A stretch of DNA of 64,000 nucleotides, from contig NZ_JAGTUF010000015.1 in NCBI RefSeq assembly GCF_018224925.1, positions 28,739-92,738 on the forward strand. Direction: 5' to 3'. Shown one piece after another: positions 43,974-53,220 of this stretch; the stretch's first letter is position 1, and each line of letters begins with the position of its first letter. A program made the translations under genes and the position numbers. The stretch is from Magnetospirillum sulfuroxidans (GTDB lineage: Bacteria > Pseudomonadota > Alphaproteobacteria > Rhodospirillales > Magnetospirillaceae). The notes below the pieces were generated by a model. That model saw only the letters and a list, made by a program, of their open reading frames with translations. It had not been told where the DNA came from and ran no database searches.

Positions 43974-45836
43974 TCAGCCGATACCCTTTTCCATGATCGC
44001 GGCCAACCGGCGGGCGAATTCCACCGGATCGGCGGGCTTTTCGCCTTCGACGATGCGGGCCTGATCCAGCAACAGCCAGGACGCATCCTCGACGGCCTCG
44101 CGGCCGCTGGCCTTGACCCGTTCGGCCAGGGCCTTGATCAGGCCGTGGCGCGGGTTGATCTCCAAGATACGCGGGGTGTCGTGGTCGACCTGATTATGGG
44201 CTTTCAGCAGCTTTTCCAGATGCAGGCTCATTTGACCGGAATCGGTGACCAGGCAGACGGCGGAACTGGTCAGCCGGTCCGAGGCGCGGACATCCTTGAT
44301 CTTGTCGCCCAAATTCAGCTTCAAGGCGGCGATCAGGGTATCCAGGCTGGCGGCCTCGGTCGCTTCCGGCTTGGCGGCCTCGGCTTCCGGGTCGGCCTTG
44401 ACCGCCGACAGATCGGCGGCGCCATCGGTAACCGCGATCAGCTTCTTGCCGTTCCATTCGCCCACGGCCGGCACCCAGAATTCATCAATGGCGTCGGTCA
44501 GCAGCACCACCTCGATCCCCTTGGCGAGGAAGCCTTCCAATTGGGGGCTTTTCCGCAAGGCGGCGACGCTGTCGCCGGTGGCGTAATAGATCGCTTCTTG
44601 GCCGTCCTTCATGCGGCCGACAACGTCATCGAGGGTGGCCCAGCCGTCGCCATGGGTGGTCTTGAAGCGGGACAGGGCGACGATATCGGTCTTGCGCTCG
44701 AAATCCTCGTAGATGCCTTCCTTCAGCACGGCGCCGAAATTTTCCCAAAAACCGGCATAGCCTTCGGCATCGGCCTCGGCCTTTTTCTTCAGTTCGGACA
44801 GCACCCGCTTGACCAGGCCGGTCTTGATCTTGGCCAGGATGGGGTTGTGTTGCAGCATCTCGCGGCTGATGTTGAGCGGCAAATCCTGGCTGTCGACCAC
44901 ACCGCGCAGGAAGCGCAGATAGGGCGGCAGCAGATCATCGGCCTGATCGGTGATGAAGACGCGCTTGACGTAAAGCTTGAGGTGGTTCTTGCGCTCGGGC
45001 TGGAACAGGTCGAAGGGCTTCGAGCCGGGCACGTACAGCAGGCCGGTATATTCGATGGCGCCTTCGGCCTTGTAATGAATGGTCAGCCACGGCTGGTCGA
45101 AGGCGTGGGCGACGTGGTGATAGAATTCGGTGTATTGCTCGGCGGTGATGTCGGATTTTGACCGCGTCCACAGGGCCGAGGCGGAATTGACGGTTTCTTC
45201 GGTTTCGCCATCGACCAGGATCACCGGAATGGCGATATGGTCGGAATAGCGCTTGATGATGGATTTCAGCCGGAAGGCGTCAAGATATTCATGGGCTTCT
45301 TCGCGCAAGGACAAGGTCAGGCAGGCGCCGCGCTGGGCGCTTTCGTCCTCGGTGATGGTGAATTCGCCCTTGCCGTCGGAAACCCAGCGCCAGCCCTGGC
45401 TTTCGCCAGCCTTGCGGGTGGTGACGGCGACCTGATCGGCGACCATGAAGGCGGAATAGAAGCCGACGCCGAACTGGCCGATCAGGCTGGTGTCCTTCTT
45501 GGCGTCGCCGGTCAGCCGGCTCATGAATTCGGCGGTTCCTGACTTGGCGATGGTGCCCAGGTTGTTGATCAGGTCTTCCTTGTTCATACCGATGCCGTTA
45601 TCGGCGATGGTCAGCGTACCGGCATCCTTGTTGATGGTGATGCGAATGCGATATTCGCCGTCGCCACCGGTCAGATCGGCCTGCGTTTGCGCGCAATAGC
45701 GCAGCTTGTCGCAGGCATCCGAGGCATTGGAGACCAGCTCGCGCAGGAAGATTTCCTTGTTGGAGTACAGCGAGTGGACGACGAGATCCAAAAGCTTGGC
45801 GACTTCCGCCTGAAATTCCCGCTTTTCTTCGGCCAT
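43974..45836 (-). CDS. htpG: Chaperone HtpG (Hsp90)
   Basis: A 620-residue ATP-dependent chaperone. The N-terminal ATPase domain has SNKEIFLRELVSNASDACDK, TIADNGIGM and IGQFGVGFYSAFMVAD. The middle domain has YVKRVFITD and RGVVDSQDLPLNISREMLQ. The C-terminal dimerisation domain ends the protein. ATG at 45836 was chosen at the start of family similarity; an in-frame ATG at 45851 is possible. A short stem (GCTTGCC/GGCAAGC, 45875-45895) lies in the leader, about 40 nt upstream. Confidence 0.95.
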   Translation of the reverse strand: MAEEKREFQAEVAKLLDLVVHSLYSNKEIFLRELVSNASDACDKLRYCAQTQADLTGGDGEYRIRITINKDAGTLTIADNGIGMNKEDLINNLGTIAKSGTAEFMSRLTGDAKKDTSLIGQFGVGFYSAFMVADQVAVTTRKAGESQGWRWVSDGKGEFTITEDESAQRGACLTLSLREEAHEYLDAFRLKSIIKRYSDHIAIPVILVDGETEETVNSASALWTRSKSDITAEQYTEFYHHVAHAFDQPWLTIHYKAEGAIEYTGLLYVPGSKPFDLFQPERKNHLKLYVKRVFITDQADDLLPPYLRFLRGVVDSQDLPLNISREMLQHNPILAKIKTGLVKRVLSELKKKAEADAEGYAGFWENFGAVLKEGIYEDFERKTDIVALSRFKTTHGDGWATLDDVVGRMKDGQEAIYYATGDSVAALRKSPQLEGFLAKGIEVVLLTDAIDEFWVPAVGEWNGKKLIAVTDGAADLSAVKADPEAEAAKPEATEAASLDTLIAALKLNLGDKIKDVRASDRLTSSAVCLVTDSGQMSLHLEKLLKAHNQVDHDTPRILEINPRHGLIKALAERVKASGREAVEDASWLLLDQARIVEGEKPADPVEFARRLAAIMEKGIG

Positions 45837-46075
45837 GACGTGTTTTCCCATCCCTATATCCGGGGTCAGACAAAGCTTGCCATGCGTGGGCAAGCGCTCT
45901 GATATGAGGCGGTTCGGGAAAGGTTGCAAGCCCGGCCGCAATTGGCAACAATGGATGCCCCCTTCGTTGTTGCTCTGGGCAGGACGAATGGGTATGTATA
46001 GCGGCCCCGCGGGCGCGGGCCGAGGTTGCGCCGCCCAAGGAATCGGCGCAACACTAGAGAAAGCAGGAGACGTTC

Positions 46076-46429
46076 ATGCAGAATCCCCTCCAGATCACCT
46101 TTCACGGGATCGATCATTCGGAAGCCGTTGAGAACCGCGTGCGCGAGAAGGTGGCTAAGCTGGAGCAATTTTTCGATCGCATCACCTCGTGTCGGGTGGC
46201 CATCGAATCCAACCACAAGAATTCGTCCAACCTGCATCACAAGGGCGATTCGTTCCTTGTGCGCATCGACTTGAATGTTCCGGGATCGGAATTGGTGGTC
46301 AAGCGCGAATCCGACGAGCACGAAGACGTCTATGCCGCTTTGAAGGGTGCCTTCCAAGCCATGGAACGTCAGCTCAAGGAATACGTCGCCCGTTCGCGTG
46401 GTGACGTCAAGGCGCGCGCTAACGCCTGA
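46076..46429 (+). CDS. hpf: Ribosome hibernation promoting factor HPF/RaiA
   Basis: A 117-residue protein binding the 30S decoding region to block idle ribosomes. Typical features are the opening strand PLQITFHGIDHSEAVENRVR, HHKGDSFLVRIDLNVPG, and the helix HEDVYAALKGAFQAMERQLK. It lacks the long C-terminal dimerisation domain. The ATG is preceded by GCAGGAGACGTTC, a strong site. It is single and ends in a terminator. A second, less typical member is at 11144. Confidence 0.92.
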   Translation: MQNPLQITFHGIDHSEAVENRVREKVAKLEQFFDRITSCRVAIESNHKNSSNLHHKGDSFLVRIDLNVPGSELVVKRESDEHEDVYAALKGAFQAMERQLKEYVARSRGDVKARANA

Positions 46430-46450
46430 TTCCGGCGCTTTCGCCGACCA

Positions 46451-46488
46451 AAGCACTCGATGCCCTGGATGGGCGTCGGGTGCTTTGT
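46451..46488 (+). terminator. Rho-independent terminator after hpf
   Basis: AAGCACTCGATGCCC pairs with GGGCGTCGGGTGCTT around a 5-nt loop, 21 bp after the hpf stop. Confidence 0.85.
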
Positions 46489-46613
46489 TGCGTTTGCCCC
46501 ATGGCGCAGTCATTGGAATTTTCGATTAAGTCCCCCAGATGTGTTGATGTTTGGCCCCTTCTGGAGTAGAAGGCGCCAATCTTCGCAAGTGCGAACGTGA
46601 CTTTAGGCATTCC

Positions 46614-47471
46614 ATGAACATCGATCTGGCGCGGACTTTTCTGGAAATCGTCGAAACCGGGAACTTCAATAAGGCGGCGGAACGCCTGGGAGTGACGCAA
46701 TCGACCGTATCCATGCGCATCAAGGCGCTGGAAGACGAATTGGGGCGGTCGCTGTTCACCCGCTCGAAGACCGGAACCGAGCTGACCGCCGCCGGCACTC
46801 AGTTCCGCCGCTATGCCGCCACCATGGTGCGGGTGTGGGAACAGGCACGTCAGGAAATCGCCCTGCCGCCCGGCTTCAAGACCGTGCTGAACGTGGGGGG
46901 GCAGTTCTCGCTGTGGGATCGGTTGCTGGTGCAATGGATTCCGTGGATGCGCACGGCGCTGCCCGATGTGGCGCTGCGGGCCGAGGTCGGCCTTTCCGAT
47001 GGCTTGATGCGCCGCCTGGGCGAAGGGACGCTGGATATCGGCGTCATGTATTCGCCGCAGGCGCGGCCGGGCCTGCATATCGAAAAATTGCTGGAAGAAC
47101 GTCTGGTTTTGGTCTCGACCCGCAGGGGCGATGGCGATGACTGGATCAAGGATTATGTTTTCGTCGATTGGGGGCCGGAATTCCGCCAAGCCCATGGCCA
47201 GACCTTCCCCGATCAGCCATCGCCTGGGGTGACCGTCGGTCTGGGCGCCTTGGGGCTGCAATATATCTTGTCGTCAGGGGGATCTGGCTATTTCCCCATG
47301 CGGGTGGTGCGGTCCTATCTGGCCGCCGGCCGTCTGTTCGCGGTGGAAAACGCCCCGGAATTCCGTCGCCCGGCCTGGCTGGTCCATCCCCAGGACGAGG
47401 CGCGGGAAGAATGGTTCCACACGGCGCTGGATGGATTGCGCCATGTGGCCTCGCTGGAAAGCGAAGATTAA
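46614..47471 (+). CDS. LysR-family transcriptional regulator
   Basis: A 285-residue LysR regulator. The HTH is at residues 1-60 (DLARTFLEIVETGNFNKAAE, RLGVTQSTVSMRIKALEDEL). The effector-binding half includes TLDIGVMYSPQARPGLHIEK and GVTVGLGALGLQYILSSGGS. Its ligand and target genes are not evident, because its neighbours are an hpf gene upstream and a convergent small gene downstream. The stop overlaps that small gene by 4 bp. Confidence 0.9.
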   Translation: MNIDLARTFLEIVETGNFNKAAERLGVTQSTVSMRIKALEDELGRSLFTRSKTGTELTAAGTQFRRYAATMVRVWEQARQEIALPPGFKTVLNVGGQFSLWDRLLVQWIPWMRTALPDVALRAEVGLSDGLMRRLGEGTLDIGVMYSPQARPGLHIEKLLEERLVLVSTRRGDGDDWIKDYVFVDWGPEFRQAHGQTFPDQPSPGVTVGLGALGLQYILSSGGSGYFPMRVVRSYLAAGRLFAVENAPEFRRPAWLVHPQDEAREEWFHTALDGLRHVASLESED

Positions 47472-47695
47472 TTGGGAATGAAGCCGACCAGCGCCCGCAG
47501 TTGATCGGCGGCGACGCCGTCGCGGGCCATCAGGCGAATCAGCACGTCGTCGGACAGCAAGTCTTCCAGGCGCGGCTCGTCATTGCCCAGATATTGGCGG
47601 GCGCGACGGGCTTTTGTCGCCATGGGAAAGGCGGCGGTCGCGGTGGACCGGCTGTTGACGCAAGGGGTGGCGGGCGTACAGGCATTGTTGATCAT
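47468..47695 (-). CDS. Small protein of unknown function
   Basis: I do not recognise this 75-residue protein. It has a short polar N-terminus with two cysteines (NACTPATPCVN) and a C-terminal half predicted to form two helices (RARQYLGNDEPRLEDLLSDD, VLIRLMARDGVAADQLRALV). The ATG at 47695 has AGGGGGGAC just upstream, which argues that it is a real gene. It converges with the LysR gene. Its promoter region to the right is AT-rich. Confidence 0.6.
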   Translation of the reverse strand: MINNACTPATPCVNSRSTATAAFPMATKARRARQYLGNDEPRLEDLLSDDVLIRLMARDGVAADQLRALVGFIPN

Positions 47696-47905
47696 GTGTC
47701 CCCCCTGTTGTGTTGACGTGGTCATGAACCAGTATAAGCAGTTGCGACCTGCGTTTGTCTATCCGTTCAGAAGTATCTGTTCCAAGACAAAAGTCGCAAA
47801 TTTATGTAAAAGCATTATCAATTATTGCGCCGCACCATATGGCGCTGCACCTGTCAGCCCTCATATGGGCCGACACGGACAATAGACAAGGGGAAAATGG
47901 CAAAA

Positions 47906-48475
47906 TCACGGCATCATGCGATCGGGGCCGAGAATCGAATCGCTGAGGACCGGATGATGGGCGCGAGCATCAAACAATTGATAATGCCACCATTCATTGC
48001 GATAGAAATCCCAGCCGGCGGTGGTCATGATCCCCATCAGCAAATGGCGGTTGCGCTGCGCCGCCGCGTCGATGTCCTGGTTGCCGTGATGAGAGCGGGG
48101 GGTGAAGGCGTCAAAAGCCGTTCCCATGTCCAATTCAGCCCCGCTATGGCCGTCAATCAGGGTCAGATCCACGGCCGCGCCCATGGAATGGGGTGATCCC
48201 CGGCGCGGATCGGCCAGGAAACCGGGGTCGGGGGTGTGGTTCCACAACAGCCATTGCGCCTCGGCCGGACGAAAGGCGTCGAAGATTTTCAGGCGCAGGC
48301 CCAGCGGTTGGGCCAGGGCGATGGCCCGACACAGCAAAGCCTCGGCCTCGGTGTTGAGAAAACAGCCGGCTTGCGCGGCATAGACCGGCTGTCCGGTGAA
48401 ATTGCCGGCGGTGGCGTATGCCAGGTCGATGTCCACGTCGTGGCTGGCGGGGGTGATGCGGACAAGCGGCGTCAT
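47906..48475 (-). CDS. ddpX: D-alanyl-D-alanine dipeptidase (VanX/DdpX family)
   Basis: A 189-residue zinc peptidase that cleaves free D-Ala-D-Ala, allowing recycling of cell-wall dipeptides. The zinc ligands and catalytic residues are in SPHSMGAAVDLTL (SxHxxGxAxD) and NEWWHYQL (ExxxH), and FDAFRPAEAQWLLW supplies the conserved arginine. No signal peptide is obvious, so it is probably cytoplasmic. A VanX-type role in vancomycin resistance is not implied, because no vanA or vanH gene is present. Confidence 0.92.
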   Translation of the reverse strand: MTPLVRITPASHDVDIDLAYATAGNFTGQPVYAAQAGCFLNTEAEALLCRAIALAQPLGLRLKIFDAFRPAEAQWLLWNHTPDPGFLADPRRGSPHSMGAAVDLTLIDGHSGAELDMGTAFDAFTPRSHHGNQDIDAAAQRNRHLLMGIMTTAGWDFYRNEWWHYQLFDARAHHPVLSDSILGPDRMMP

Positions 48476-48554
48476 GCAAACCTCGTTTTGTTTCTGGCCT
48501 TTTGGCCATGGTGCTGTGCAGTATAGCGGCCCCGCTTACCACCCGGTCAATGCG

Positions 48555-49211
48555 ATGCTGATTCTTGCTCTGGATTCCGCTGGTTCCGCCTGTTCGTCCG
48601 CCTTGTGGCGTGACGGCGTGGTGGTGGCGCGACGCTTTGCCGCCATGGCCCGGGGTCAATCGGAAGCGCTGATTCCCATGGTGCAGGCGGTCATGGACGA
48701 AGCGGGATGCGCCTTCGGCCAAGTGGATTTGCTGGCGGTCAGTGTTGGCCCTGGCGCGTTCACCGGGATACGCATCGGCCTGTCGGCGGCGCGGGCCTTG
48801 GCCCTGGCGGCGGCCAAGCCGCTGGCCGGCATTGCCACCACCGAGGCCATCGCCGCCGCCATTCCAGCCGGCGAACGCCAGGATCACACGGTGATGGTGG
48901 TGGTGGATTCACGTCGCGCCGAATTATGGGTGCAAGTATTTTCGGCCGACCTTGTGGCGTTGGGTCCCATCCAGGCGCTGCTGCCGGAACAGGCGGCCTT
49001 GGCGGTTTCCGCTTCCGGGCCGGTGATCCTGGCCGGCGATGGCGCCGCCCAGGTGGCGCATTTGCTGCCCGGCGCGCGCCTGGCCAGCACTGACGGCTTT
49101 GTCGATGCGGTGCAGGTGGCGCAATTGGCGGCGGCCCGCTGGCCCGCTGGCGTGCTGGCGCCGGAGCCGCTGTATTTGCGGCCCGCCGATGTCACCTTGG
49201 CGTGTGCTTGA
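48555..49211 (+). CDS. tsaB: tRNA threonylcarbamoyladenosine biosynthesis protein TsaB
   Basis: A 218-residue TsaB, partner of TsaD in making t6A37 of tRNA. It has the ASKHA fold start ILALDSAGSACSSALW, then ARGQSEALIPMVQAVMDEAG and VSVGPGAFTGIRIGLSAARALAL. ATG at 48555 gives the usual N-terminus. rimI starts 3 bp after the stop, the common TsaB-RimI order. Confidence 0.94.
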   Translation: MLILALDSAGSACSSALWRDGVVVARRFAAMARGQSEALIPMVQAVMDEAGCAFGQVDLLAVSVGPGAFTGIRIGLSAARALALAAAKPLAGIATTEAIAAAIPAGERQDHTVMVVVDSRRAELWVQVFSADLVALGPIQALLPEQAALAVSASGPVILAGDGAAQVAHLLPGARLASTDGFVDAVQVAQLAAARWPAGVLAPEPLYLRPADVTLACA

Positions 49212-49213
49212 TC

Positions 49214-49672
49214 ATGGACCTGATCCCCGCCGCCCTGGCGCACGCACAATTGCTGTCGAGCATCCATTGCATCTGCTTCACCGACATGTGGTCGCCCGAG
49301 GCGATGGTCGAATTGCTGGAAATGCCCGGGGCCGAAGGGTTGTTGGCCGTCGATGGCGGTTCGTTGACGCCGTCGACCCAGCCGCCCGGACCGGCCGGTA
49401 TGGTGTTGTGGCGCAATATCGGCGACGAGGCGGAAATCCTGAGCATCGCCGTTCTGCCGCCATGGCGGCGCAGTGGCTTGGGGTGGCAATTGCTGGACGC
49501 CGCGGTGCGATCGAGCATCGCCAAGGGGGCGGCGGTGATGTTCTTGGAAGTCGCTGCCGACAATGCCGGGGCACAAAATCTGTATTTGCGCAGCGGCTTC
49601 GTCAAGGTGGGGGTGCGCAAGCGCTATTACGCCGACAAGGATGCCTGGGTCATGCGGCGGGATTTTTACTAA
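49214..49672 (+). CDS. rimI: Ribosomal-protein-alanine acetyltransferase RimI-like (GNAT)
   Basis: A 152-residue GNAT N-acetyltransferase. The acetyl-CoA loop is LPPWRRSGLGWQLLDAAVRS and the C-terminal motif is NAGAQNLYLRSGFVKVGVRKRYY, with EVAADN before it. In this order after tsaB it is the RimI candidate, acetylating the N-terminus of S18. It converges with a small coiled-coil gene whose stop overlaps by 4 bp. Confidence 0.88.
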   Translation: MDLIPAALAHAQLLSSIHCICFTDMWSPEAMVELLEMPGAEGLLAVDGGSLTPSTQPPGPAGMVLWRNIGDEAEILSIAVLPPWRRSGLGWQLLDAAVRSSIAKGAAVMFLEVAADNAGAQNLYLRSGFVKVGVRKRYYADKDAWVMRRDFY

Positions 49673-49935
49673 CCGCCGGTTCCGTGCTCCAGTTTTTCCA
49701 TTAATTCGCGGATTTCATCCAGACGCTGGACCAGGGCGATGATGCCCAGGGTTTCCTCGACCTGATTGCGTTCGGTCATCAAGGCGGCGCGTTCGGCTGC
49801 GTCGGCATGCTTGAAGCGGGCATTCATGCCTTCTTCGTACAGGGCATACTGATCCAGGGCGTCATCCAACTGGGCGTCCAGGCACTTTTTTTCATCCTGC
49901 AAGGCCGCGAGATCTTGCGCGTGAGGCGCGGTCAT
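49669..49935 (-). CDS. Small coiled-coil protein of unknown function
   Basis: An 88-residue, mostly helical and highly charged protein. Long heptad-like stretches (LAALQDEKKCLDAQLDDALD and AALMTERNQVEETLGIIALV) suggest a coiled coil. No signal peptide or enzyme motif is present. It converges with rimI and overlaps it by 4 bp. Function is unknown. Confidence 0.65.
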   Translation of the reverse strand: MTAPHAQDLAALQDEKKCLDAQLDDALDQYALYEEGMNARFKHADAAERAALMTERNQVEETLGIIALVQRLDEIRELMEKLEHGTGG

Positions 49936-50183
49936 CTTAGACGACCAAGCGTTTCAAGGGTGGCGACATCCATGCTGCATTCTCCCGCCTCCCGAACCTG
50001 TGTTATCGACAGGACTTCCCCAAAGCCCAGACCAGGCGGACCCTATATCGAAAGCAGGTGTTAGGGAAGGGGTTCAATGGGATTAATACTCGCAATTCTG
50101 TCGCGTGTATTGATTTGTGCTTATCTGTTGTCGCTAAATTGAAATACTCATGAATACAGCGTAAATGAGTTATCGGTTCTTTA

Positions 50184-52967
50184 TTAATGCGCATCACCCC
50201 AATTGGCGCCGAACCCGGCATCGACAACCAAGGGGACGTCCAGGGTGGCGGCGCTTTCCATGACCCGACGGACCACGGCGCGGGTCTGCTCCTTTTCCGC
50301 TTCGGCGACTTCCAGCACCAATTCGTCATGGACTTGCAGCAGCAGCCGCGCCGACAGATTTTCCGCCGCCAGGGCGGCAGGCAGGCGAATCATGGCCCGC
50401 TTGATGATATCGGCGGCGCCGCCCTGGATCGGGCCGTTGATGGCGGCGCGTTCGGCGAAGGCGCGCATGGCGCCGTTCTTGTCCTTGATGCCGGGGGTAT
50501 AGACCTTGCGGCCAAAGGGGGTCAGGACGAAGCCGTTGGCGCGGGCTTCTTCCTTGGTGCGTTCCATGAAGGCGCGGATTTCGGGAAAACGGCCGAAATA
50601 GGCATCGATATAGGATTTGGCCTCGCCGTTGGAAATACCCAGTTGCTGGGCCAAGCCGAATGCGGAAATGCCGTAGATGATGCCGAAATTGATGGCCTTG
50701 GCCCGGCGGCGCAGGGCCGGATCCATGCCTTCGACGGGGACGCCGAAGACTTGCGAGGCGGTGATGGCATGGATGTCGGCGCCATCGTGGAAGGCCCGCT
50801 TCAACCCCTCGATGCCGGCGACATGGGCGACCAGCCGCAGCTCGATCTGCGAATAATCGGCCGACAGCAGGGTGTTGCCGGGATCGGCGATGAAGGCGTG
50901 GCGGATCTTGCGGCCTTCTTCGGTGCGGATGGGGATGTTTTGCAGATTGGGATCGGATGAGGACAGCCGCCCGGTCGTGGTCACCGCCAGCGAATAGCTG
51001 GTGTGCACCCGCCCGCTGCGCGGATTGATCTGGGCGACCAGGGCGTCTGTATAAGTGCCCTTGAGCTTGGACAATTGCCGCCAGTCCAGCACGCGGGCGG
51101 GCAGGTCGTGGCCTTGCGCAGCCAGTTCCTCCAGCACCTCGGCGCCGGTGCCCCATTGCCCGGTCTTGGTCTTCTTGCCGCCGGCCAAGCCAAGGTCTTC
51201 GAACAGCACCTTGCCCAATTGCTGGGGCGAGCCGACATTGAAGTCGCGCCCGGCCAGGGCCTGGATATCGACCTCAAGCTGGGCCATGCGCTGACCGAAT
51301 TCCGCCGACAACGCCATCAGCGCCGGCTGATCGACCTTGATGCCGTGGCCTTCCATGGCGACGATCACCGGGATCAAGGGGCGTTCCAGCGTTTCATAGA
51401 CCGTGACCATGCGCTCGGCCAGCAGGCGGGCCTTGAGGAAGCGGTGCAGACGCAAGGTGATGTCGGCGTCCTCGGCCGCATAGGCCAAGGCCTTGTCCAG
51501 CGGCACGCGGTCGAAGGTGATCTGGTTCTTGCCGCTGCCGCAAACGGCGGCGAATTTGATGGTGTCGTGGTTCAGATGCAGCGCCGCCAGTTCGTCCATG
51601 CCGTGGCCGTGGCTGCCGCCGTCCAGCACGTAGGACAGCAACATGGTGTCATCGACCGGGGCCATGCTCAGTCCGGCCTGGGCCAGGATCTGCATGTCGT
51701 ATTTAATGTTGTGGCCGACCTTGAGCACCGACGCATCCGCCAATAGCGGCGCCAGCATGGCCAAGGCAAGGTCGCGCGGCAGGATGGTCGGGCCGGCGGC
51801 GGCGGGGGCGTCCAGCAGCAGCGAACCTTGGGCCGGGCCGCTATCATGCTTGACCGGGATATAGCAGGCGCGGCCGGGGGCGGTGGACAGCGATACCCCG
51901 ACCAATTCGGCCTTGAGCGGGTCAAGGCCGGTGGTTTCGGTGTCGATGGCCACCAATCCGGCACGGCTGGCCTCGGCGATCCAAGATTGCAGGGCTTCGG
52001 CGCTGGTCACCAATTCATAGGCGGCGGTCACCACGGCCGGCGCGGCAATGAATGTGGACGCGGCCGCCGGGACGGTGGCGGCGGCTGGGGTGGCGGTCGA
52101 GCCACCCAGACGGGCGACGATGCTTTTAAAGCCCTGGACGGCAAGGAAATCGGCCAAAACCTGACGGTCGAACGGACGCTTGGCGAAGCTGTCCAGCGGT
52201 TGGGTTACCGGCACGTCTTGCTTAAGGCGGACCAATTCGCGGCTGGTGCGGGCGGCGTCGGCGTTGTCCAGCAAGGTCTGGCGGCGCTTGGGCTGCTTGA
52301 TCTCGGCGGCGCGGGTCAGCAAGGTGTCAAGGTCGCCGTATTCGCCGATCAATTGGGCGGCGGTTTTCACGCCGATGCCCGGCACGCCCGGCACGTTGTC
52401 GGTGGGGTCGCCGCACAGGGCCTGGACATCGACCACCTTGTCGGGGGCGACGCCGAATTTTTCGAACACTTCGGGTGCGCGGATGGTGCGGTTCTTCAAG
52501 GTGTCGAGCATCTCGACGCCATCGCCCACCAACTGCATCAGGTCCTTATCCGACGACACGATGGTGACCTTGGCGCCGCGGTGCCGGGCCTGGGTCGCAT
52601 AGGTGGCGATCAGGTCATCGGCCTCGAATCCCTCCATCTCGACCGAGGGAACGTTGAAGGCGGCGACAACGTCGCGGATCAGGGAAAATTGCGGCACCAG
52701 ATCTTCCGGCGCCGGCGGCCGATGGGCCTTGTATTCGGGGTAGATATCGTTGCGGAACGACAGCCGCCCGGCGTCGAAGATCACCGCGACGTAATCGGCG
52801 TCGGTGTCGTTCAACAATTTCAGCAGCATGGTGGTGAAGCCGTAAACGGCGTTCACCGGGGTACCATCGGGCCGCGACATGGCCGGCAAGCCGTGGAAAG
52901 CCCGGAAGATAAAGCCAGAGCCATCAACCAGGAAGACGTGACGTGGTTCGCCGGCCACCGGGGTCAA
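50184..52967 (-). CDS. polA: DNA polymerase I
   Basis: A complete 927-residue polymerase. The N-terminal 5'-3' exonuclease has FLVDGSGFIFRAFHGLPAM and EADDLIATYA. The 3'-5' exonuclease has LVAIDTETTGLDPLKAE with its DxE metal residues. The polymerase domain has LLSADYSQIELRLVAHVAG, RRAKAINFGIIYGIS and LLQVHDELVLEV. TTG at 52967 overlaps the stop of the small zinc-finger gene as TTGA, so I choose it. A GTG three codons in is an alternative. It fills gaps and repairs DNA. Confidence 0.96.
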   Translation of the reverse strand: MTPVAGEPRHVFLVDGSGFIFRAFHGLPAMSRPDGTPVNAVYGFTTMLLKLLNDTDADYVAVIFDAGRLSFRNDIYPEYKAHRPPAPEDLVPQFSLIRDVVAAFNVPSVEMEGFEADDLIATYATQARHRGAKVTIVSSDKDLMQLVGDGVEMLDTLKNRTIRAPEVFEKFGVAPDKVVDVQALCGDPTDNVPGVPGIGVKTAAQLIGEYGDLDTLLTRAAEIKQPKRRQTLLDNADAARTSRELVRLKQDVPVTQPLDSFAKRPFDRQVLADFLAVQGFKSIVARLGGSTATPAAATVPAAASTFIAAPAVVTAAYELVTSAEALQSWIAEASRAGLVAIDTETTGLDPLKAELVGVSLSTAPGRACYIPVKHDSGPAQGSLLLDAPAAAGPTILPRDLALAMLAPLLADASVLKVGHNIKYDMQILAQAGLSMAPVDDTMLLSYVLDGGSHGHGMDELAALHLNHDTIKFAAVCGSGKNQITFDRVPLDKALAYAAEDADITLRLHRFLKARLLAERMVTVYETLERPLIPVIVAMEGHGIKVDQPALMALSAEFGQRMAQLEVDIQALAGRDFNVGSPQQLGKVLFEDLGLAGGKKTKTGQWGTGAEVLEELAAQGHDLPARVLDWRQLSKLKGTYTDALVAQINPRSGRVHTSYSLAVTTTGRLSSSDPNLQNIPIRTEEGRKIRHAFIADPGNTLLSADYSQIELRLVAHVAGIEGLKRAFHDGADIHAITASQVFGVPVEGMDPALRRRAKAINFGIIYGISAFGLAQQLGISNGEAKSYIDAYFGRFPEIRAFMERTKEEARANGFVLTPFGRKVYTPGIKDKNGAMRAFAERAAINGPIQGGAADIIKRAMIRLPAALAAENLSARLLLQVHDELVLEVAEAEKEQTRAVVRRVMESAATLDVPLVVDAGFGANWGDAH

Positions 52968-53182
52968 TGTCCGCCGCCGGCCTTGGCCCCTTCGGCCAGG
53001 ACATAGGTGCGCGAGCAATAGGGGCAGACCACCTGGCGGTCGTGGCCCATGTTCAGCCAAACGCGGGGATGGCCCAGGCCGGCATTGCCGCCATCGCAGG
53101 CGATATGGGTGGTTTCGACGACGACAGTCTCGAATTCGGCGGTTTTGGCGGCAGCGACAGACGACATGACAGCATGATCCAT
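52964..53182 (-). CDS. Small zf-CHCC zinc-finger protein (NDUFS6-like)
   Basis: A 72-residue protein with the zf-CHCC motif HIACDGGNAGLGHPRVWLNM, then VVCPYCSRTYVL; C, H, C and C would bind zinc. In mitochondria the related NDUFS6 is an accessory subunit of complex I, and such genes occur in alphaproteobacteria. ATG at 53182 was chosen, but ATG at 53164 is also possible. Its stop overlaps the polA start, which couples the two genes. Confidence 0.85.
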   Translation of the reverse strand: MDHAVMSSVAAAKTAEFETVVVETTHIACDGGNAGLGHPRVWLNMGHDRQVVCPYCSRTYVLAEGAKAGGGH

Positions 53183-53220
53183 TGACCGTTGAAACGGGCG
53201 GATGATACCCATTGCGGGCC

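Noticed and set aside
47906..48475. Vancomycin-resistance locus suggested by a VanX-type gene
   Set aside because: No vanH, vanA, vanS or vanR genes are nearby. The dipeptidase alone fits peptidoglycan recycling.
51828..53006. 392-codon plus-strand frame opposite polA
   Set aside because: Antisense to the exonuclease domains of DNA polymerase I, with no recognisable domain.
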